From positions 62,001-126,000 of the forward strand of contig QORU01000012.1 of NCBI GenBank assembly GCA_003574785.1: 64,000 nt of DNA. The letters run 5' to 3'. The position numbers and the translations under genes were made by a program. Below, in pieces: positions 1 to 8,368 of this stretch. Numbering within the stretch: the stretch's first letter is position 1; every line of letters starts with the position of its first letter. This stretch comes from Taklimakanibacter deserti (GTDB taxonomy: Bacteria; Pseudomonadota; Alphaproteobacteria; Rhizobiales; Aestuariivirgaceae). The notes under the pieces are model-generated. The model had not been told where the DNA came from. It did no database searches and worked only from the letters and a program-made list of their open reading frames with translations.

Positions 1-239
1 AGAGGGTGAGAGCCATCTGCCGCCTTGGCATCCCTGACGGCCGAGACCCCATAAAACACGGGGTTCTCGGCGACCGATATCTCAGGCCTCGCGTCCTTCG
101 TCGGATACCACAGGGCCACATGCAGCGGCCGGCTCTCATCCGGCTCGGTGATCTCCCTGAAGCCGATCCGATCGTCGGCGTACGCGGCGGGCAGGGCGAA
201 GACGGCGAGCAGCATGAGGGAGAGGACGAATCTGAGCAT
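1..239 (-). CDS. Secreted alpha/beta-hydrolase-like protein, N-terminal part only
   Basis: The gene runs off the left edge; about 79 codons are visible. The ATG (complement of 237-239) is preceded at good spacing by a GGAGG ribosome binding site. The product starts with a hydrophobic signal peptide (residues 1 to about 21, ending in AYA before Asp-Asp). After it comes the motif LHVALWYPT at about residue 39, which is typical of the N-terminal strand of dienelactone-hydrolase or PAF-acetylhydrolase-like periplasmic enzymes. The nucleophile elbow and the rest of the catalytic triad lie outside the window, so the enzymatic assignment is an inference from the N-terminal motif only. It is divergent from the next gene, with about 90 bp between the starts. 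Confidence 0.6.
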   Translation of the reverse strand, partial: MLRFVLSLMLLAVFALPAAYADDRIGFREITEPDESRPLHVALWYPTKDARPEISVAENPVFYGVSAVRDAKAADGSHP

Positions 240-332
240 GAGAGCCTCCGGGGAGATGGCGAGGCCTTCCTGGTCCAACTTCACCCCTTGCGAGACCTCG
301 AACGCGATCGAGGTCGTGCTAGTCTCAGGCTC

Positions 333-728
333 ATGGGCAGGATGAGAGACAGCCACGCCTCTTTCGATGAGCTTCCCGGCACACCGGTGAGCGACATCGG
401 CGCGGTGCGCACGCTCTTGATCGCGGCCGCCAAAGCGCGCCGCGACGTCAGCTATGCGGAACTGCTCATGGAGCTTGGCCACCGCTTCAGCCGTCCCAAG
501 ATGCGGGCCCTCTGCCGCACTCTCGATGCGATCGATGAGGCCGGCCGCGAAGCGGGTGAGCCCGAGCTTGCGGCCCTGGTCGTGCGCGAGTCCGACCGGC
601 TGCCGGGTCAGGGCTGGTGGGTCGGCAAGGTCTATCGGTTGAGCTATGAGGGACCCTGGACCGGCAAGGAAGCGCTGGCCTTCGTGCAAGGCCGGCAGAA
701 GCTCGCCTTCGATTACTGGAACAAGTAA
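333..728 (+). CDS. Conserved small protein of unknown function (winged-helix-like)
   Basis: Reads as 131 residues from the ATG at 333, or 128 from a second in-frame ATG at 342. The frame is open further upstream, but that part lies antisense to the divergent hydrolase gene. The middle has the pattern VSYAELL..LG..FSRP.M..LC..L..ID followed by LAALVVRESDRLPGQGWW. That pattern (a short helical region, then 'VV..s..PG.G') recalls small winged-helix folds, but I cannot assign a function. The last ten residues, QKLAFDYWNK, are encoded inside the first unit of a 73-bp tandem triplication, so the gene end is repeated twice more downstream. Confidence 0.7.
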   Translation: MGRMRDSHASFDELPGTPVSDIGAVRTLLIAAAKARRDVSYAELLMELGHRFSRPKMRALCRTLDAIDEAGREAGEPELAALVVRESDRLPGQGWWVGKVYRLSYEGPWTGKEALAFVQGRQKLAFDYWNK

Positions 729-916
729 GCCTGTGCAGTCCTCCGAAGCTCGTAAGAGCGTAGAAGGACAGAAGCTTGCTTTTGATTATTGGAACAAGTG
801 AGCGTGTTTAGTCCTCCGAAGCTCGTAAGAGCGTAGGAGGACAGAAGCTCGCTTTCGATTACTGGAACAAGTAAGCTTGTGCAGTCCTCCGAAGCTCGTA
901 AGAGCGTAGGAGGACA
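698..916 (+). repeat. Three tandem 73-bp copies of the gene's 3' end plus a hairpin
   Basis: Units start at 698, 771 and 844. Each contains the codons for QKLAFDYWNK and a stop, then a palindrome of the form GTCCTCC-gaa-GCTC-gtaa-GAGC-gta-GGAGGAC. Copies 2 and 3 are nearly identical; copy 1 has one change in the right arm (GAAGGAC). Because 73 is not a multiple of 3, the extra copies do not extend the reading frame. The palindrome has no T-run, so it could be a weak terminator, an mRNA 3' stabiliser or a protein-binding site. Confidence 0.95.
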
Positions 917-947
917 ACGCTGTCCCGCACAAGGGACCTTTTGCCTC

Positions 948-1027
948 TTGACATCGTGGGCCAAACGGTGATTTGGAAAATATCAGAGTGCCCGAAGTCC
1001 ATGGCCGGACTTCAAAGGCTTGGCACT
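948..1027 (+). promoter_or_regulatory. Repeated 39-nt leader element, copy 1, with hairpin
   Basis: Positions 948-986 start TTGACATCGTGGGCCA and end AAATATCAG. They match 59899-59937 at 35 of 39 positions. TTGACA looks like a sigma-70 -35 box, but no good -10 follows at 16-18 bp. CATCG and CGGTG (CGATG in copy 2) can pair around TGGGCCA. Directly downstream, GAAGTCC-atggcc-GGACTTC (994-1013) is a perfect 7-bp hairpin, enclosed by AGTGCC (987) and GGCACT (1022). The element sits about 65 nt before the ATG of a small ORF. Confidence 0.5.
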
Positions 1028-1051
1028 CTCCCTCCCAAAAGGAACCGTCAC

Positions 1052-1348
1052 ATGACCAGCACGCTTTGCCAAAGCGCGGCGCTCGACCGCATCGTCGCGC
1101 CATGGGCGGCGAAGATCGCCGCGTTCTTCGCCACCATCGTCGAAACCATCCTGGCGATCGTGCATGAGCTCAGCGCCTGTTGCCGGGAGGCCTCGCCGCT
1201 GCGCCACAAAGCGGGCTTCCTGCCGCCTGCGGTGAGCGCGCTCCATCTCCTTGTGCGCAAGCGTTCGCCCGATTTCGAGCGAGCCGTCATGAAGCCCGAG
1301 GCAAAGGATATTGAAAGGGTATTTGAAAGGGTACTGAAAGGTATTTGA
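1052..1348 (+). CDS. Small protein with a hydrophobic segment, unknown function
   Basis: Reads as 98 residues from an ATG preceded by AAAAGGA. The N-terminal half holds a hydrophobic stretch (about residues 13-33, rich in Ala, Ile and Phe) that could lie in or on the membrane; the C-terminal half is basic. The last dozen residues (IERVFERVLKGI) are encoded by a run of short degenerate repeats, so the natural C-terminus may be unstable. No family is recognised. It lies directly behind leader copy 1, as a small membrane-type ORF follows leader copy 2 at 60 kb. The frame is also open upstream to 941, but that start would lie inside the leader element. Confidence 0.45.
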   Translation: MTSTLCQSAALDRIVAPWAAKIAAFFATIVETILAIVHELSACCREASPLRHKAGFLPPAVSALHLLVRKRSPDFERAVMKPEAKDIERVFERVLKGI

Positions 1349-1377
1349 AAGGGGTATTGAAAGGCTGTTGAAAGGGT
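1309..1377 (+). repeat. Degenerate 10-12-bp tandem repeat (TTGAAAGGGTA-like)
   Basis: Six imperfect units of the type TATTGAAAGGG/TATTTGAAAGGG/TACTGAAAGG follow each other. The first three encode the C-terminus of the preceding small ORF and the rest lie downstream of its stop. The units vary by one base in length, so copy-number change would shift the frame and alter the protein end. Confidence 0.85.
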
Positions 1378-1434
1378 AAAGCTATTGGCAGTGAGGGCCT
1401 GCATGCCCGCACGTAAAGAACCGGCGACAGAAGC

Positions 1435-2331
1435 CTAGCCAAGGGCCCTCTGCTCCTCGCTCGAGGGCTCGGCCGGGCTCTCAATATCCGCCGGCCGGTG
1501 CAGGCCGACGCCCAGGATCACCAGGAAGATTCCCGCGAGATCGAGGGGACCCGGGATCTGGCGAAGCACGATGGCGCCCGTCACCGCGGCGATGGCCGGC
1601 AGAAGGGTCAGCATCAAGGCGAAGCTCGCGCGCGGCAAGCGCGCCATCGCCAGCTGGTCGCAGATATAAGGGATGACGGATGAGGAAATGCCGACGCCGA
1701 TGCCGGCGAGGATCAGGAGCGGCTGCGTGGCGAGCTTGGCGACATCGCTGAAGCCGAAGGGCGAGGCGACGATGAAGGCGACACCCATGGCGGCCCCGAG
1801 CCGCGCAATGCCCGATGCGCCGCCTTGCCTGGCGATCGAATGGCCGACAATGACATAGAGCGCGAAGAGGAGCGCGTTGGCGAAGGCGAAACAGAGTCCC
1901 ACGAGATCGCCCGCGATCTTGAAGCCGATGAGCAGGAACACGCCCGCGACCGCGAGCCCGAGCGCCAGGAAATTGCGGGCGCTGCGCAGGCCGATGAGCG
2001 CCACCGCGATCGTGGCGGCGAATTCGATGGCCGCGACGGTCGCGAGCGGCAGCCGCTCGATCGCGAGATAGAAGGTCATGTTCATGGCGGCCAGGATGAC
2101 GCCGAGAAGCAGGATGAGCCGGCGTGCCTTGGGCGCAGCCTCGGCGATGACCCGCCAGGGCGGCAGCCACAAAGCGAAGATCACGGCGGCCGAGGCGATG
2201 CGCAGCCAGGCGACGCCCAGCGGCGAGATCTGGCCGAAGAGCAGCACGGCGAAGGAGGGGCCGAGATAGTGAAAAACCGCGCTGATCAGGAAAAAGACAT
2301 GCGGGGGTAAGGACGTGGCGAACCGGTTCAT
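1435..2331 (-). CDS. EamA/RhtA-family inner-membrane exporter
   Basis: A 298-residue protein of the drug/metabolite transporter superfamily. It has two EamA repeats of about five hydrophobic helices each, covering nearly the whole length, and a short polar C-terminal tail. The best start is the ATG at 2331 (MNRFATSLPP); the frame is open further upstream, but that part overlaps the divergent regulator. The family exports small amphipathic solutes, and RhtA-type members export threonine or homoserine; the substrate cannot be read from sequence. It is divergent from an Lrp/AsnC regulator 84 bp away, an arrangement typical of amino-acid exporters controlled by their neighbouring Lrp-like protein, so amino-acid efflux is the likeliest role. 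Confidence 0.85.
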   Translation of the reverse strand: MNRFATSLPPHVFFLISAVFHYLGPSFAVLLFGQISPLGVAWLRIASAAVIFALWLPPWRVIAEAAPKARRLILLLGVILAAMNMTFYLAIERLPLATVAAIEFAATIAVALIGLRSARNFLALGLAVAGVFLLIGFKIAGDLVGLCFAFANALLFALYVIVGHSIARQGGASGIARLGAAMGVAFIVASPFGFSDVAKLATQPLLILAGIGVGISSSVIPYICDQLAMARLPRASFALMLTLLPAIAAVTGAIVLRQIPGPLDLAGIFLVILGVGLHRPADIESPAEPSSEEQRALG

Positions 2332-2415
2332 GCCCGGAGAATGGCCGGTTTCGCACAAGTTTGGACTGGTATATGTAGCCGACAGGGATAAAATGCGGAG
2401 AATTCGGAGGTGATT

Positions 2416-2883
2416 ATGAAGAATAACCGAAGAATCGCTGGAGCGAATCTCGACCCTGTCGACCGCCAGCTGCTGGCCACGCTGACCGACAATGCCCGCA
2501 TCTCGCTCGCCGATCTTGGCCGCGTGCTCGGCATGTCGCCGCAAAGTGCCGCAGACCGCCTGCGCCGGCTCGAGGATGTGGGCGTGATCCAGGGATTTAC
2601 CGCCAGGCTCGACCCGGCAGCGCTCGGCCTCGCCGTCGGCGCCTATATCCGCGTGCGCCCGGCGATGGGCGAGTTGCCGCGCGTCACCGCCTTGCTGGCC
2701 GATATTCCCGAGATCATCGAATGCGACCGCATCACCGGCGAGGATTGTTTCATGGCCAAGGTCTTCGTGGCGCGCATCGAGGATCTCGAGCGGGTCATCG
2801 ACCGGCTCATCCCTTACGCGCAGACCAATACATCGATCATCCAGTCGTCGCCGGTCATGCGCCGCGCACCCAAATATTCTTAA
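2416..2883 (+). CDS. Lrp/AsnC-family transcriptional regulator
   Basis: A 155-residue protein. Residues about 12-60 form the AsnC-type helix-turn-helix (DPVDRQLLATLTDNARIS..DLGRVLGMSPQSAADRLRRLE). The rest is the RAM ligand-binding and oligomerisation domain. GGAGG at 2406-2410 lies five bases before the ATG at 2416, which fixes the start; the GTG at 2410 overlaps that ribosome binding site. Lrp-like proteins sense amino acids and often control a divergent transporter, so the probable target is the EamA exporter next door. The shared 84-bp intergenic region would hold both promoters. Confidence 0.9.
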   Translation: MKNNRRIAGANLDPVDRQLLATLTDNARISLADLGRVLGMSPQSAADRLRRLEDVGVIQGFTARLDPAALGLAVGAYIRVRPAMGELPRVTALLADIPEIIECDRITGEDCFMAKVFVARIEDLERVIDRLIPYAQTNTSIIQSSPVMRRAPKYS

Positions 2884-3021
2884 TGCCAGCGGACACGATA
2901 ATTTGCGTCACGTAATTAGCGTTGTTGCAAATTTACCCTTTATTGACGCTCACTTTAACCGGTAGGCTTTTTCTAAGATGCCTGTGCGAATGAAAAGGTT
3001 AACAGGCGTCAGAAACGGCAT

Positions 3022-4896
3022 GTGGCGAGCGAGATGAACTCCGATCGGAAAGAGGACGGTTCGATCGACCGCACGGCGGCGGTGACTGCGGCCTTGCGCC
3101 TATTGGCGCGTCCCGGCATCCGTTTCAGCCCCTGGCAGTTCACCGTCGGCGTATTGTGTGTGGCGGCGGGTCTCGCTTTCTGCATCGCCATGATTTTCGG
3201 CGCCGAGGGCCTCACCCGGGCCTGGGTGCCGGTCGGCCTGTTCCTGACCGCGGTCATCGCCCTCGCCGTCTATTTCGGCCGGCGGGCTTCCGACATGCGC
3301 CGCGAGAATGTCGAGGCCGTTCTCAACATGCTGCAACTGGCGCGCGCCGAAGCCGAAGCCGCCAACCACGCCAAGAGCCGCTTCCTGGCCGCGACCAGCC
3401 ACGAGATCCGCACGCCGATGAACGGCATCATCGGCATGAACGGGCTTTTGCTCGACACCGAGCTCAACCCCGAGCAGCGCAACTATGCCGGCGCCGTCGA
3501 TGCCTCGGCACGCTCGCTGCTCTCGATCATCGATGAGATTCTCGACATCTCCAAGATCGAATCGGGCCGCGTGGCCCTGGCGCCGGACTGGATCGATCCT
3601 CTGGTCCTCGCCGAGAGCGTGATCGAGCTTCTGGCGCCCCGCGCGCATGCCAAGGGGATCGAGATCACCTGTTCGGCCTCGGCCGACCTGCCGCCGCGCC
3701 TCCTCATCGATGAACTGCGCCTGCGCCAGATCCTGCTCAATCTCGCCGGCAACGCCATCAAATTCACGGAATCGGGCGGCGTCGCGATTAGCCTGTCGAC
3801 GGCGCCCTGCGCCGGCGATCCCGAGCAGATCACCTTCATCGCCGCGGTCGCCGATTCAGGGATAGGCATGACGGTAGAAGAGCAATCCCGCATCTTCGAG
3901 GAATTCGCGCAAGGACGCGATGATACCGCACGCCGTTTCGGCGGCACCGGCTTGGGGCTTTCGATCTCGCGCAAGCTCGCTGAAGGCATGGGGGGTGAGA
4001 TCACGGTCGAGAGCGCGCGCGGCAAGGGGTCGGTTTTCCGCGTGATGCTCCCGTGCGTGAGCGTGCGTCATGAAGGCGGCAACGAGCCTTTGAAGGGCCG
4101 CGCCTATGAGCTCGCTTTGCCGCCGGGGCCGACCTTCACGAGCCTCGAGGCGACGTTGAAAGTCCTTGGCGCCGAGACGCGGCATGTGGCGTCGGAGGCG
4201 GAGCTGCGCCAGGCCCTGTACAAGCCGCATTCCGCCAACGGCCTCATTTGCGATTCGAGCTTCGCTGCGACACTCGCCATCTGGCGGGCGGCGAATGAAG
4301 GCAAGCGGCCGGCGGGGAAGCCCGTCTTCATTCTGCTTCAGGCGGAAGAGCGCCGCGCCCTGCGCGATTTCCTGTCGACACCCTTTGCCGGCTATCTGCT
4401 GAAACCGCTCCGCCGCGCGACCTTGCTGCGCCAGCTCGTGCAGTCGGACGATCACACGATCGCGAGCGCAGTCAAGGATCTGCGGCGCATGACTCAAGGC
4501 GAGAGGAAAGTACCGCAACTGAACATCCTTCTCGCCGAGGACAATCCGGTCAACGCGTTCCTGACCCGCACCTTGCTCGAGAAGTCGAATCATTCGGTTC
4601 ACCACGTGACAAATGGCAATGCGGTGCTGGACTATATTGCCAAGGGTGGGCGGCCCGATCTCATCATCATGGATGTCCAGATGCCGGAGCTGGACGGGCT
4701 CGAGACGGCCCGCCGGCTGAGAAATGGCGATCTCGTGCCCGATGTTCCCATTCTGGCGCTGACCGCCAATGCGAGCGCTGCCGATGAAGCGGAATGCCTG
4801 GCCGCCGGCATGAGCGGCCATATGGCGAAACCTTTCGACCGTCAGGACCTCGATGAGGCGATCGCCGCCCTGACCGCCAAGCGACCGGCGGCTTGA
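3022..4896 (+). CDS. Hybrid sensor histidine kinase with two receiver-like domains
   Basis: A 624-residue membrane protein; the start is GTG 3022 or ATG 3034, neither with a strong ribosome binding site. Two transmembrane helices (about 38-60 and 66-86) enclose almost no periplasmic loop, so it has no obvious external sensor. They are followed by a short coiled coil and a HisKA domain with [10 protein letters not shown] (phosphorylatable His about residue 127). A HATPase_c domain with the N-box ([10 protein letters not shown]) and G-boxes (DSGIGM, GGTGLGL) comes next. A degenerate receiver (about 355-475) keeps a central Asp and KPL but lacks the usual acidic pair. A complete receiver ends the protein ([16 protein letters not shown], phospho-acceptor Asp about 551, KPF). 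Output target and signal are unknown. Confidence 0.88.
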   Translation: MASEMNSDRKEDGSIDRTAAVTAALRLLARPGIRFSPWQFTVGVLCVAAGLAFCIAMIFGAEGLTRAWVPVGLFLTAVIALAVYFGRRASDMRRENVEAVLNMLQLARAEAEAANHAKSRFLAATSHEIRTPMNGIIGMNGLLLDTELNPEQRNYAGAVDASARSLLSIIDEILDISKIESGRVALAPDWIDPLVLAESVIELLAPRAHAKGIEITCSASADLPPRLLIDELRLRQILLNLAGNAIKFTESGGVAISLSTAPCAGDPEQITFIAAVADSGIGMTVEEQSRIFEEFAQGRDDTARRFGGTGLGLSISRKLAEGMGGEITVESARGKGSVFRVMLPCVSVRHEGGNEPLKGRAYELALPPGPTFTSLEATLKVLGAETRHVASEAELRQALYKPHSANGLICDSSFAATLAIWRAANEGKRPAGKPVFILLQAEERRALRDFLSTPFAGYLLKPLRRATLLRQLVQSDDHTIASAVKDLRRMTQGERKVPQLNILLAEDNPVNAFLTRTLLEKSNHSVHHVTNGNAVLDYIAKGGRPDLIIMDVQMPELDGLETARRLRNGDLVPDVPILALTANASAADEAECLAAGMSGHMAKPFDRQDLDEAIAALTAKRPAA

Positions 4897-5082
4897 CCTG
4901 GCGGTTCATGCGCTAAATACCATATTTTGGTCATGTTAATCGCTTCGGCTTCCTCTGAAGCGATCGTGATTAGGTGCCTTTGTCTTCGGATTGTTACAAT
5001 TCTTGGCCGAACTTTCTTTGTCCGGCAGTCTGTGGCACTGTGCGGAGGCCGGCGACGGGCCGGTTTGCGGAGGCAGGGCTTG

Positions 5083-5973
5083 ATGGCCGTCTATTCTCTG
5101 GCACCTGGCCCCCGCAGTGGGGCGACAAGGCAAGAGGACATTGTGCCGGGCTTCGTGCTCGGCACGAAAGCCGATCTGACTGTCAGGCTCGCCGACGGCG
5201 CGGCCGATGTCGATGCGGCACAGCATCTGCGCTACCGCGTCTTTTATGAGGAGCTCGACGCCAGGCCCTCCGCCGAGGCGCTGGTGTCGCGACGCGATGC
5301 CGATCGCTATGACCCGATCTGCGATCACCTTCTCGTCGTGCGCAAGGGCGCCGCTCTGGGACCCGACGAGATTCGCGTCGCCGACGGCGAAGTCGTCGGC
5401 ACCTATCGGCTGCTCCGGCAATCGGTCGCCGAGCGCAACGGTGGTTTCTACACCCAGGCCGAATTCGATATCGCACCGCTCATTGCCCGCCACAGCGGGC
5501 TCAAATTCCTCGAGCTCGGCCGCTCCTGCGTCCTCAAACCCTATCGCACCAAGCCGGTCGTCGAACTGCTCTGGCAGGGCATCTGGAACTATGTCCGGCT
5601 CTACGACCTCGATGTGATGCTGGGCTGCGCCAGCCTCGAAGGCACCGATCCCACGCACCATGCCATGGGACTGAGCTTCATGGCGCAGAATTCCGTCGCA
5701 CCCGCCGAATGGCAAGTGTCAGCACTTCCCGAACGGAAGATCGAGATGAACCTGCTGCCGCCCGCCAAGGTCGACGCCAAGCGGGCTCTGCGCATGCTGC
5801 CGCCCTTGATCAAGGGCTATTTGCGGATCGGCTGCTATGTCGGCGACGGTGCCGTGATCGACCATCAGTTCAACACCATCGACGTGCTGATCATCCTGCC
5901 CGTCTCGGCGATCAATCCGCGCTATTTCTCCTATTTCGGCCAACCCGGCGAGGACCCCCTCGCGCAATTGTGA
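5083..5973 (+). CDS. olsB: OlsB-like GNAT acyltransferase (ornithine lipid synthesis)
   Basis: A 296-residue protein from the ATG at 5083, with GGAGG about 10 bases upstream. It matches the GNAT-type acyl-ACP transferases that put a 3-hydroxy fatty acid on ornithine to make lyso-ornithine lipid. Visible family features are LRYRVFYEE near residue 53, the YDPICDHLLVV block, VVGTYRLLRQ, and FLELGRSCVLKPYR, the acyl-donor region. The partner O-acyltransferase OlsA is not adjacent; the PlsC-like protein at 20.8 kb is a possible partner or simply the phospholipid enzyme. OlsB is common in rhizobia, where ornithine lipids replace phospholipids under phosphate limitation. The family is clear; the precise substrate is inferred. 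Confidence 0.75.
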   Translation: MAVYSLAPGPRSGATRQEDIVPGFVLGTKADLTVRLADGAADVDAAQHLRYRVFYEELDARPSAEALVSRRDADRYDPICDHLLVVRKGAALGPDEIRVADGEVVGTYRLLRQSVAERNGGFYTQAEFDIAPLIARHSGLKFLELGRSCVLKPYRTKPVVELLWQGIWNYVRLYDLDVMLGCASLEGTDPTHHAMGLSFMAQNSVAPAEWQVSALPERKIEMNLLPPAKVDAKRALRMLPPLIKGYLRIGCYVGDGAVIDHQFNTIDVLIILPVSAINPRYFSYFGQPGEDPLAQL

Positions 5974-5997
5974 GAGGGTTCACCAAGAAGCATCGTC

Positions 5998-8274
5998 TTA
6001 CCGGTTGATGTCGTAAGCCGCGATCGCCGCCAGATTGACGATATCGGTCGCGGTCGCCGACATGGCGGCGATCTGCACCGGCTTGTCGAGGCCGGTGAGC
6101 AGTGGGCCGACCACGGTGACCCCGCCCAGTTGCTGCAGGAGCTTGGTCGAGATCGAGGCCGAATGCGCCGCCGGCATCACCAGCACATTGGCAGGTCCGG
6201 TCAGGCGGCAGAAGGGATAGAGCGCCATCGCCTCGCGCGACAGCGCCACATCGGGGCCCATCTCGCCGTCATATTCGAAATCGACATTGCGCTTGTCGAG
6301 GATGGTCACCGCGTTGCGCACATATTCGGAGCGCTCGCCCTTGGGATAGCCGAAGGTGGAATAGGACAGGAAGGCGACCTTGGGCTCATAGCCGAAGCGG
6401 CGCGCGACACCTGCGGCCTCCTGCGCGATATCGGCGAGTTCCTCGGCCGACGGCAATTCGTGGATCGACGTATCGGCGATGAACACGGTGCGCCCGCGCA
6501 CCAACGCCATGGAGACGCCGATCGGCTGGTGGCCGGGACGGTTGTCGATGGCGCGCCTGACATTGTCGAGGGCGACGGAGAAGTTGCGCGTCAGGCCCGT
6601 CACCACCGCATCGGCGTCGTTGAGCGCCAGCATGCAGGCGGCGAAGACGTTGCGGTCGTTGTTGACGAGGCGCTGGCAGTCGCGGAACAGGAAGCCGTTG
6701 CGCTGCAGGCGTTCATAGAGATAGTTGGCGTAATCGACATTGCGCGCCGAGAGCTTGGCATTGGTGATCTCGACATTCTCGTTCAGTTCGACGGCGTTGG
6801 CTTTCAGTGCCTCCTCGACATGCGCCTCGCGGCCGATCAGGATCGCCTTGCCGAGGCCGTTATTGGCGAAGCTGTTGGCGGCGCGGATCATCCGGTCCTC
6901 CTCGCCCTCGGCGAAGACGACGCGCTTCGGGTTGGACCGGACATGCTCGAAGATGTTCTGCAGCGTGCCGGCAATCGGATTGAGCCGTGCCGAGAGCTGG
7001 TCGGCATACTCATCGAGATCGGCGATGGCCTTGCGCGCCACGCCCGATTCCATCGCCGCGCGCGCCACCGCGACGGGAATGCGCGAGATGAGGCGCGGGT
7101 CGAAGGGCACCGGGATGAGGTAGCCCGGGCCGAATTGCATGCGCGAGCCGTGATAGGCGGCCGCGACCTCGTCGGGCACCTCTTCGCGCGCCAGCGCCGC
7201 CAGCGCTTCAGCCGCGGCGATCTTCATCAGGTCGTTGATGGTGCGGGCGCGCACGTCGAGGGCGCCGCGAAAGATATAGGGAAAGCCCAGCACATTGTTG
7301 ACCTGGTTGGGATAGTCCGAGCGCCCCGTGGCCATGATAGCGTCGTCCCTGACCTTGGCGACTTCTTCCGGCGTGATCTCGGGATCGGGATTGGCCATGG
7401 CGAAGATGATCGGGTTCTTCGCCATGCTCTTGACCATTTGCGGCGTCAGCGCGCCGGCGGCGGAGAGGCCGAAGAACACATCCGCCCCTTCCATCGCCTC
7501 GGCGAGCGTGCGCGCCTTGGTCTCGATCGCATGCGCCGACTTCCACTGGTTCATGCCCTCGCTGCGGCCCTTGTAGACGACGCCCTTCGAGTCGGCGAGG
7601 ATGACGTTCTGCGGCGGGACGCCCATGGATTTGATGAGCTCGATGCAGGCGATCGCCGCCGCACCCGCGCCATTGCAGACGAGCTTGAAGTTCTTGATGT
7701 CGCGCTTGGTGATCTCGAGGGCATTGATGAGGGCCGCCGCCGAGATGATCGCGGTGCCGTGCTGGTCGTCATGGAAGACCGGTATGTCCATGAGCTCGCG
7801 CAGGCGCTGCTCGATGATGAAGCATTCGGGTGCCTTGATGTCCTCGAGATTGATGCCGCCGAAGGAGGGCCCGAGATAGCGCACCGCACCGATGAACTCG
7901 TTGACGTCCTTGGTGTCGACCTCGAGATCGATCGAATCGACATCGGCGAAGCGCTTGAACAGCACCGCCTTGCCTTCCATGACCGGCTTTGCGGCGAGAG
8001 GCCCGAGATCGCCCAGGCCCAGGATGGCGGTGCCGTTGGTGATGACGGCAACGAAGTTGCCCTTGGCGGTATAGTCATAGGCGGTGTCGGGGTCCTCGGC
8101 GATCTTGCGCACCGGCACGGCGACGCCGGGGCTGTAGGCCAGCGACAGATCGCGCTGGGTGGCCATCGGCTTGGTCGGATTTATTTCCAGCTTGCCCGGT
8201 TTGCCGCGCTGATGGAAAAGCAGCGCCTCCTGTTCGGTAAAGCTCGGTCGGGCCGCCCGTTTATCTGTACTCAT
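5998..8274 (-). CDS. maeB: Malic enzyme with C-terminal phosphotransacetylase-like domain
   Basis: A 758-residue protein, the normal length for the large bacterial malic enzymes. It decarboxylates malate oxidatively to pyruvate, feeding acetyl-CoA or gluconeogenesis during growth on dicarboxylates. The N-terminal catalytic part has [11 protein letters not shown], the FHDDQHGT block and the dinucleotide-binding glycine motif [12 protein letters not shown]. From about residue 430 a phosphate acetyl/butyryl-transferase-like domain begins ([16 protein letters not shown]); in this family it is regulatory rather than catalytic. Rhizobia have NAD- and NADP-linked versions of the same architecture, and I cannot tell which this is. 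It converges on the acyltransferase gene with only 24 bp between the stops. Confidence 0.92.
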   Translation of the reverse strand: MSTDKRAARPSFTEQEALLFHQRGKPGKLEINPTKPMATQRDLSLAYSPGVAVPVRKIAEDPDTAYDYTAKGNFVAVITNGTAILGLGDLGPLAAKPVMEGKAVLFKRFADVDSIDLEVDTKDVNEFIGAVRYLGPSFGGINLEDIKAPECFIIEQRLRELMDIPVFHDDQHGTAIISAAALINALEITKRDIKNFKLVCNGAGAAAIACIELIKSMGVPPQNVILADSKGVVYKGRSEGMNQWKSAHAIETKARTLAEAMEGADVFFGLSAAGALTPQMVKSMAKNPIIFAMANPDPEITPEEVAKVRDDAIMATGRSDYPNQVNNVLGFPYIFRGALDVRARTINDLMKIAAAEALAALAREEVPDEVAAAYHGSRMQFGPGYLIPVPFDPRLISRIPVAVARAAMESGVARKAIADLDEYADQLSARLNPIAGTLQNIFEHVRSNPKRVVFAEGEEDRMIRAANSFANNGLGKAILIGREAHVEEALKANAVELNENVEITNAKLSARNVDYANYLYERLQRNGFLFRDCQRLVNNDRNVFAACMLALNDADAVVTGLTRNFSVALDNVRRAIDNRPGHQPIGVSMALVRGRTVFIADTSIHELPSAEELADIAQEAAGVARRFGYEPKVAFLSYSTFGYPKGERSEYVRNAVTILDKRNVDFEYDGEMGPDVALSREAMALYPFCRLTGPANVLVMPAAHSASISTKLLQQLGGVTVVGPLLTGLDKPVQIAAMSATATDIVNLAAIAAYDINR

Positions 8275-8368
8275 GTTTTCCCCATAAATGTCGGGGGCCG
8301 ACAGTAGAGGCAGCTCTGCCCGATCTCAAGGTCATTGATTCCGCTCCAACTTGTCGTATCAAGGCGCG

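Noticed and set aside
698..916. Possible CRISPR array
   Set aside because: The whole 73-bp unit is repeated with no unique spacers, and only three units exist; no cas genes are nearby.
713..1103. Two minus-strand frames with similar sequences (SSYALTSFGG repeats)
   Set aside because: They are read from the antisense of the 73-bp tandem repeat; the internal similarity comes from the DNA repeat, and no ribosome binding site is present.
1435..2544. Long N-terminal extension of the EamA exporter
   Set aside because: The extra 71 residues overlap the divergent Lrp gene and lack membrane or family features.
6130..8307. A 725-codon open frame antisense to the malic enzyme gene
   Set aside because: It mirrors the codon pattern of the GC-rich maeB gene, is Arg/Asp/Gly/His-rich and has no family motif. 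The same holds for long frames opposite mutS (8879-11065), murJ (13853-15289), the fab operon (27857-30139) and dnaK (34091-35800).
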